Below, one piece after another: positions 48,001-57,000 of a DNA stretch of 64,000 nt. The first letter of the stretch is position 1; each line of letters starts with the position of its first letter. Source of the stretch: Pictodentalium vernedei (lineage: Eukaryota > Mollusca > Scaphopoda > Dentaliida > Dentaliidae); contig CM062294.1 in assembly GCA_031216915.1 (NCBI GenBank), positions 26,536,985 to 26,600,984 on the forward strand. The letters run 5' to 3'. The position numbers and the translations under genes were made by a program. The notes beneath the pieces were generated by a model. The model saw nothing but the letters and a program-made list of their open reading frames with translations, was not told where the DNA came from and searched no databases.

Positions 48001-51000
48001 CTGTATAGTTTTTTTTGTTTGTCCGTCTGTCTGTCCGTCCATCCGTCGGTCGGTTTGTCCATCCGGCGTCCATATCCATTTCTTTGTCATTCGATAACTT
48101 GAAAAATATTCCTTGGATTGTCAAGTTACTTTATATTTGTGTTCAGGTTAATGATGTGCCGAGCTGTATAGTTTTTGGTGTAAATCTGATAATTTGATTC
48201 TGAGATATTAACTCTTTATCCTTCAAATTGAAAATTCCTTCAATCCCTTTGTCATTCGATAACTTGAAAAATATTGCTTGGATTGTCAAGTTACTTTATA
48301 TTTGTTTTCAGGTTACTGATGTGCCGAGCTGTATAGTTTTTGGTGTAAATCTGATAATTTGGTTCTGAGATATGAACCCTTTATCCTTAAAATTGAAAAT
48401 TCCTCCAATCCCTTTGGCATTCAATAACTTGAAAAATATTGCTTGGATTGTCAAGTTACTTTATATTTGTGTTCAGGTTACTGATGTGCCGAGCTGTATA
48501 GTTTTTTTTGTTTGTCCGTCTGTCCGTCCGTCCATCCATCGGTCTGTCCATCCGGCGTCCGTATCCATTTCTTTGTCATTCGATAACTTGAAAAATATTG
48601 CTTGGATTGTCAAGTTACTTTATATTTGTGTTCAGATTACTGATGTGCCGAGCTGTATAGTTTTTGGTGTAAATCTGATAATTTGATCCTGAGATATTAA
48701 CCCTTTATCCTTCAAATTGAAAATTCCTCCAATCCCTTTGGCATTCGATAACTTGAAAAATATTGCTTGGATTGTCTAGTTACTTTATATTTGTGTTCAG
48801 GTTACTAATTTGCTGAGCTGTATAGTTTTTGGTGTAAATCTGATGATTTGATTCCGAGATATTAACCCTTTATCCTTCAAATTGAAAATTCCTCCAATCC
48901 CTTTGGCATTCGATAACTTGAAAAATATTGCTTGGATTGTCAAGTTACTTTATATTTGTGTTCAGGTTACTGATGTGCCAAGCTGTATAGTTTTTTTTGT
49001 TTGTCCGTCTGTCTGTCCGTCCATCCGTCGGTCGGTTTGTCCATCCGGCGTCCATATCCATTTCTTTGTCATTCGATAACTTGAAAAATATTCCTTGGAT
49101 TGTCAAGTTACTTTATATTTGTGTTCAGGTTACTGATGTGCCGAGCTGTATAGTTTTTGGTGTAAATCTGATAATTTGATTCTGAGATATTAACTCTTTA
49201 TCCTTCAAATTGAAAATTCCTCCAATCCCTTTGTCATTCGATAACTTGAAAAATATTGCTTGGATTGTCAAGTTACTTTATATTTGTTTTCAGGTTACTG
49301 ATGTGCCGAGCTGTATAGTTTTTGGTGTAAATCTGATAATTTGGTTCTGAGATATGAACCCTTTATCCTTAAAATTGAAAATTCCTCCAATCCCTTTGGC
49401 ATTCAATAACTTGAAAAATATTGCTTGGATTGTCAAGTTACTTTATATTTGTGTTCAGGTTACTGATGTGCCGAGCTGTATAGTTTTTTTTGTTTGTCCG
49501 TCTGTCCGTCCGTCCATCCATCGGTCTGTCCATCCGGCGTCCGTATCCATTTCTTTGTCATTCGATAACTTGAAAAATATTGCTTGGATTGTCAAGTTAC
49601 TTTATATTTGTGTTCAGGTTACTGATGTGCCGAGCTGTATAGTTTTTGGTGTAAATCTGATAATTTGATCCTGAGATATTAACCCTTTATCCTTCAAATT
49701 GAAAATTCCTCCAATCCCTTTGGCATTTGATAACTTGAAAAATATTGCTTGGATTGTCAAGTTTATATTTGTGTTCAGGTTACTGATGTGCTGAGCAGTA
49801 TAGTTTTTTTTGTTTGTCCGTCTGTCCATCTGTCTGTCCGTCCGTCCGTCCATCCATCCAGCGTCCGTGTCCATTTCTTTGTCATTCGATAACTTGAAAA
49901 ATATTGCTTGGCTTGTCAGGTTACTTTATATTTGTGTTCAGGTTACTGATGTGCCAAGCTGTATAGTTTTTGGTGTACATCTGATCATTTGATCCTGAGA
50001 TATTAACCCTTTATCCTTCAAATTGAAAATTCCTCCAATCCCTTTGTCATTCGATAACTTGAAAAATATTGCTTGGATTGTCAAGTTACTTTATATTTGT
50101 GTTCAGGTTACTGATGTGCCGAGCTGTATAGATTTTTTTTGTCCGTCCATCCGTCCGTCAGTCTGTCCGTCCGCCGTCTGTATCCATTTCTTTGTCATTC
50201 GATAACTTGAAAAATATTCCTTGGATTGTCAAGTTACTTTATATTTGTGTTCAGGTTACTGATGTGCCGAGCTGTATAGTTTTTTTTGTTTGTCCGTCTG
50301 TCCGTCCGTCCGTCGGTCTGTCCATCCGGCGTCTGTATCCATTTCTTTGTCATTCAGTAACTTGAAAAATATTGCTTGGATTGTCAAGTTGCTTTATATT
50401 TGTGTTCAGGTTACTGATGTGCCGAGCTGTATAGTTTTTGGTGTAAATCTGATAATTTGATCCTGAGATATTAACCCTATATCCTTCAAATTGAAAATTC
50501 TTCCAATCCCTTTGGCATTTGATAACTTGAAAAATATTTATGTGTACCCATACTATGTATGGTACACATAATGCCGTCATCCGGGGTGGCCATCCGTTGT
50601 TCGTCCATCCTTTGTCCATCCATCTGTCCGTCTGCCCATCTGTCTGTCTGTCTGTCCATCCGGCGTCCGTATCCATTTCTTTGTCATTCGATAACTTGAA
50701 AAATATTGCTTGGATTGTCAAGTTACTTTATATTTGTGTTCAGGTTACTGATGTGCCGAGCTGTATAGTTTTTGGTGTAAATCTGATAATTTGATCCTGA
50801 GATATTAACCCTTTATCCTTCAAATTGAAAATTCCTCCAATCCCTTTGGCATTCGATAACTTGAAAAATATTGCTTGGATTGTCTAGTTACTTTATATTT
50901 GTGTTCAGGTTACTAATTTGCCGAGCTGTATAGTTTTTGGTGTAAATCTGATGATTTGATCCCGAGATAGTAACCCTTTATCCTTCAAATTGAAAATTCC

Positions 51001-54000
51001 TCCAATCCCTTTGGCATTCGATAACTTGAAAAATATTGCTTGGATTGTCAAGTTACTTTATATTTGTGTTCAGGTTACTGATGTGCCAAGCTGTATAGTT
51101 TTTTTTGTTTGTCCGTCTGTCTGTCCGTCCATCCGTCGGTCGGTTTGTCCATCCGGCGTCCATATCCATTTCTTTGTCATTCGATAACTTGAAAAATATT
51201 CCTTGGATTGTCAAGTTACTTTATATTTGTGTTCAGGTTAATGATGTGCCGAGCTGTATAGTTTTTGGTGTAAATCTGATAATTTGATTCTGAGATATTA
51301 ACTCTTTATCCTTCAAATTGAAAATTCCTTCAATCCCTTTGTCATTCGATAACTTGAAAAATATTGCTTGGATTGTCAAGTTACTTTATATTTGTTTTCA
51401 GGTTACTGATGTGCCGAGCTGTATAGTTTTTGGTGTAAATCTGATAATTTGGTTCTGAGATATGAACCCTTTATCCTTAAAATTGAAAATTCCTCCAATC
51501 CCTTTGGCATTCAATAACTTGAAAAATATTGCTTGGATTGTCAAGTTACTTTATATTTGTGTTCAGGTTACTGATGTGCCGAGCTGTATAGTTTTTTTTG
51601 TTTGTCCGTCTGTCCGTCCGTCCATCCATCGGTCTGTCCATCCGGCGTCCGTATCCATTTCTTTGTCATTCGATAACTTGAAAAATATTGCTTGGATTGT
51701 CAAGTTACTTTATATTTGTGTTCAGATTACTGATGTGCCGAGCTGTATAGTTTTTGGTGTAAATCTGATAATTTGATCCTGAGATATTAACCCTTTATCC
51801 TTCAAATTGAAAATTCCTCCAATCCCTTTGGCATTCGATAACTTGAAAAATATTGCTTGGATTGTCTAGTTACTTTATATTTGTGTTCAGGTTACTAATT
51901 TGCCGAGCTGTATAGTTTTTGGTGTAAATCTGATGATTTGATTCCGAGATATTAACCCTTTATCCTTCAAATTGAAAATTCCTCCAATCCCTTTGGCATT
52001 CGATAACTTGAAAAATATTGCTTGGATTGTCAAGTTACTTTATATTTGTGTTCAGGTTACTGATGTGCCAAGCTGTATAGTTTTTTTTGTTTGTCCGTCT
52101 GTCTGTCCGTCCATCCGTCGGTCGGTTTGTCCATCCGGCGTCCATATCCATTTCTTTGTCATTCGATAACTTGAAAAATATTGCTTGGATTGTCAAGTTA
52201 CTTTATATTTGTGTTCAGGTTACTGATGTGCCGAGCTGTATAGTTTTTGGTGTAAATCTGATAATTTGGTTCTGAGATATGAACCCTTTATCCTTAAAAT
52301 TGAAAATTCCTCCAATCCCTTTGGCATTCAATAACTTGAAAAATATTGCTTGGATTGTCAAGTTACTTTATATTTGTGTTCAGGTTACTGATGTGCCGAG
52401 CTGTATAGTTTTTTTTGTTTGTCCGTCTGTCCGTCCGTCCATCCATCGGTCTGTCCATCCGGCGTCCGTATCCATTTCTTTGTCATTCGATAACTTGAAA
52501 AATATTGCTTGGATTGTCAAGTTACTTTATATTTGTGTTCAGGTTACTGATGTGCCGAGCTGTATAGTTTTTGGTGTAAATCTGATAATTTGATCCTGAG
52601 ATATTAACCCTTTATCCTTCAAATTGAAAATTCCTCCAATCCCTTTGGCATTTGATAACTTGAAAAATATTGCTTGGATTGTCAAGTTTATATTTGTGTT
52701 CAGGTTACTGATGTGCTGAGCAGTATAGTTTTTTTTGTTTGTCCGTCTGTCCATCTGTCTGTCCGTCCGTCCGTCCATCCATCCAGCGTCCGTGTCCATT
52801 TCTTTGTCATTCGATAACTTGAAAAATATTGCTTGGCTTGTCAGGTTACTTTATATTTGTGTTCAGGTTACTGATGTGCCAAGCTGTATAGTTTTTGGTG
52901 TACATCTGATCATTTGATCCTGAGATATTAACCCTTTATCCTTCAAATTGAAAATTCCTCCAATCCCTTTGTCATTCGATAACTTGAAAAATATTGCTTG
53001 GATTGTCAAGTTACTTTATATTTGTGTTCAGGTTACTGATGTGCCGAGCTGTATAGATTTTTTTTGTCCGTCCATCCGTCCGTCAGTCTGTCCGTCTGCC
53101 GTCTGTATCCATTTCTTTGTCATTCGATAACTTGAAAAATATTCCTTGGATTGTCAAGTTACTTTATATTTGTGTTCAGGTTACTGATGTGCCGAGCTGT
53201 ATAGTTTTTTTTGTTTGTCCGTCTGTCCGTCCGTCCGTCGGTCTGTCCATCCGGCGTCTGTATCCATTTCTTTGTCATTCAGTAACTTGAAAAATATTGC
53301 TTGGATTGTCAAGTTGCTTTATATTTGTGTTCAGGTTACTGATGTGCCAAGCTATATAGTTTTTGGTGTAAATCTGATAATTTGATCCTGAGATATTAAC
53401 CCGTTATCCTTCAAAATGAAAATTCCTCCAATCCCTTTGGCATTCGATAACATGAAAAATATTGCTTGGATTGTCAAGTTACTTTATATTTGTGTTCAGG
53501 TTACTGATGTGCCGAGCTATATAGTTTTTGGTGTAAATCTGATAATTTGGTTCTGAGATATGAACCCTTTATCCTTAAAATTGAAAATTCCTCCAATCCC
53601 TTTGGCATTCAATAACTTGAAAAATATTGCTTGGATTGTCAAGTTACTTTATATTTGTGTTCAGGTTACTGATGTGCCGAGCTGTATAGTTTTTTTTGTT
53701 TGTCCGTCTGTCCGTCCGTCCATCCGTCGGTCTGTCCATCCGGCGTCCGTATCCATTTCTTTGTCATTCGATAACTTGAAAAATATTGCTTGGATTGTCA
53801 AGTTACTTTATATTTGTGTTCAGGTTACTGATGTGCCGAGCTGTATAGTTTTTGGTGTAAGTCTGATAATTTGATTCTGAGATATTAACTCTTTATCCTT
53901 CAAATTGAAAATTCCTCCAATCCCTTTGGCATTCGATAACTTGAAAAATATTGCTTGGATTTTCAAGTTACTTTATATTTGTTTTCAGGTTACTGATGTG

Positions 54001-57000
54001 CCGAGCTGTATAGTTTTTGGTGTAAATCTGATAATTTGATTCTGAGATATGAACCCTTTATCCTTAAAATTGAAAATTCCTCCAATCCCTTTGGCATTCA
54101 ATAACTTGAAAAATATTGCTTGGATTGTCAAGTTACTTTATATTTGTGTTCAGGTTACTGATGTTCCGAGCTGTATAGTTTTTGGTGTAAATCTGATAAT
54201 TTGATCCTGAGATATTAACCCTTTATCCTTCAAATTGAAAATTCCTCCAATCCCTTTGGCATTTGATAACTTGAAAAATATTGCTTGGATTGTCAAGTTA
54301 CTTTATATTTGTGTTCAGGTTACTGATGTGCTGAGCAGTATAGTTTTTTTTGTTTGTCCGTCTGTCCGTCCGTCCATCCGTCCGTCCGTCCATCCGTCCA
54401 TCCAGCGTCCGTATCCATTTCTTTGTCATTCGATAACTTGAAAAATATTGCTTGGCTTGTCAGGTTACTTTATATTTGCGTTCAGGTTACTGATGTGCCA
54501 AGCTGTATAGTTTTTGGTGTACATCTGATAATTTGATCCTGAGATATTAACCCTTTATCCTTCAAATTGAAAATTCCTCCAATCCCTTTGTCATTCGATA
54601 ACTTGAAAAATATTGCTTGGATTGTCAAGTTACTTTATATTTGTGTTCAGGTTACTGATGTGCCGAGCTGTATAGATTTTTTTTGTCCGTCCATCCGTCC
54701 ATCAGTCTGTCCGTCCGCCATCTGTATCCATTTCTTTGTCATTCGATAACTTGAAAAATATTCCTTGGATTGTCAAGTTACTTTATATTTGTGTTCAGGT
54801 TACTGATGTGCCGAGCTGTATAGTTTTTTTTGTTTGTCTGTCTGTCCGTCCGTCCGTCGGTCTGTCCATCCGGCGTCTGTATCCATTTCTTTGTCATTCA
54901 ATAACTTGAAAAATATTGCTTGGATTGTCAAGTTGCTTTATATTTGTGTTCAGGTTACTGATGTACGAGCTATATAGTTTTTGGTGTAAATCTGATAATT
55001 TGATTCTGAGATATTAACCCTTTATCCTTCAAAATGAAAATTCCTCCAATCCCTTTGGCATTCGATAACATGAAAAATATTGCTTGGATTGTCAAGTTAC
55101 TTTATATTTGTGTTCAGGTCACTGATGTGCCGAGCTGTATAGTTTCTGGTGTGAATCTGTATTTTGATTTGGAGATATTAACCCTTTATCCATCAAATTG
55201 GAAATTCCTCCAATCCCTTTGGCATTCGATAACTTGAAAAATATTGCTTGGATTGTCAGGTTACTTTATATTTGTGTTCAGGTTGCTGATGTGCCGAGCT
55301 ATATAGTTTTTGGTGTAAATCTGATAATTTGATCCTGAGATATTAACCCTTTATCCTTCAAATTGAAAATTTCTCCAATCCCTTTGGCATTTGATAACTT
55401 GAAAAATATTGCTTGGATTGTCATGTTACTTTATATTTGTATTCAGGTTACTGATGTGCCGAGCTGTATAGTTTTTGGTTTAAATCTGTTATTTTGATCC
55501 TGAGATATTAACCCTTTATCCTTCAAATTGAAAATTCCTCCAATCCCTTTGGCATGAGATAACTTGAAAAATATTGCTTGGATTGTCAAGTTACTTTATA
55601 TTTGTGTTCAGGTTACTGATGTGCCAAGCTGTATAGTTTTTGGTGTAAATCTGATAATTTGATCCTGAGATATTAACCCTTTATCCTTCAAATTGAAAAT
55701 TCCTCCAATCCCTTTGGCATGAGATAACTTGAAAAATATCAATCCGATTGTCATGTTACTTCATATATATGGTCAGGTTACTGATGTGCTGTGCTCTATA
55801 GTTTTTTATGTAAATCTGATAATTTGATCCAGAGATATTAACCCTTTATCCATCAAATTAGACACTCCTCCAATCCATTTCTATATGTACCCATACCATG
55901 TATGGTGTACATAATGTCGGCATCCGTGGTGGCCCTCCATCATACAGCTTTCTACTAGTTGCGCGTATGGGTACACATCTGACGATTTCATTGGCCTATT
56001 TTTAGTTTGATCAAACTGTGCATATGTTCCTTCAATATTTAATTTTTTTTTCAATTTTGGAGCATGAATTTTAAAAGTAATGGATGGGATGGGGTAGGAA
56101 ACTCTGTTAATAGAACAGCCACTTTGTCAATGGGAATTTTTTGGTAACAGATTTATTCATCTAACAGGGATTTGGCAACTTTCCTGTATTCTGGAGATAA
56201 ACCGACTATTCTCTTCGGTATGTTTTCGGTATTATAGGGATACCAAAAACAGTACTGAAACCAAATCAAAATACTGCTTATTTCGGTATTTATATTTTTC
56301 TTTAAAGACAACTCATCAAGGTAGTTTGTAAAGCTAAAAGCCTGTGGGCAGCATGTTTTGATCGAATTGATAAAAAAATGCAAAAATGTGAACTTTGTAA
56401 GCAACAGGTAGGGAGCAGATGCTGCAAATATGTCTGAGAAAGAAATAAAAAAGTGACAGAAGAAAAACAAAATGGCAAGTTGTTAACTTGGTACTTCCGT
56501 TTCTGAAGAAATACACCTTAGTTCCAGTGTTTCCAACATTCAAGCAGATTCAATATATTTTCTGGAAATTACTGTCTGATTTATTCACATGGAACATTTG
56601 GGGTCGGGTGGGTGGTTGACTGATTAACATTTGGTTGGAAATAATCAATTGGTTTTGAAAATTCAGTACTTCAACAACTTGACATGCAAACATTAATATT
56701 GCCAGTAGTTATCATGTCATGGTTCATGATATTGGCATGATCTAATTGAGTGAAAGATTCTGCACATTGATTGTGATTATATACACACATATCTCGAACT
56801 ACAGTCACATGTTAAAGTTACCTGAAAGTTTTCACTTCACCACATACTACAGATACATGGCAATTGAGAGTATGCCCTGCCCCCTAATGATTTTTACACA
56901 ATCAAACAGGCTTCACAGCAATTGCCGTAGAAGCACCAGTTTTCCACAGCAATTTTTTTGCCGTGGAAACAAGAATGAATTACCAGGACTGTGCCAAGAA

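Noticed and set aside
47299-55237. Dozens of similar 60-120 codon open frames in the 47-55 kb array (LKNIAWIVKLLYICVQ...)
   Set aside because: They follow the 165-bp repeat period, break at the same repeat stop codons and appear on both strands. By-products of the satellite, not a gene family.
46975-55985. CRISPR-like array
   Set aside because: The units are contiguous tandem repeats with no unique spacers, in eukaryotic intron sequence.
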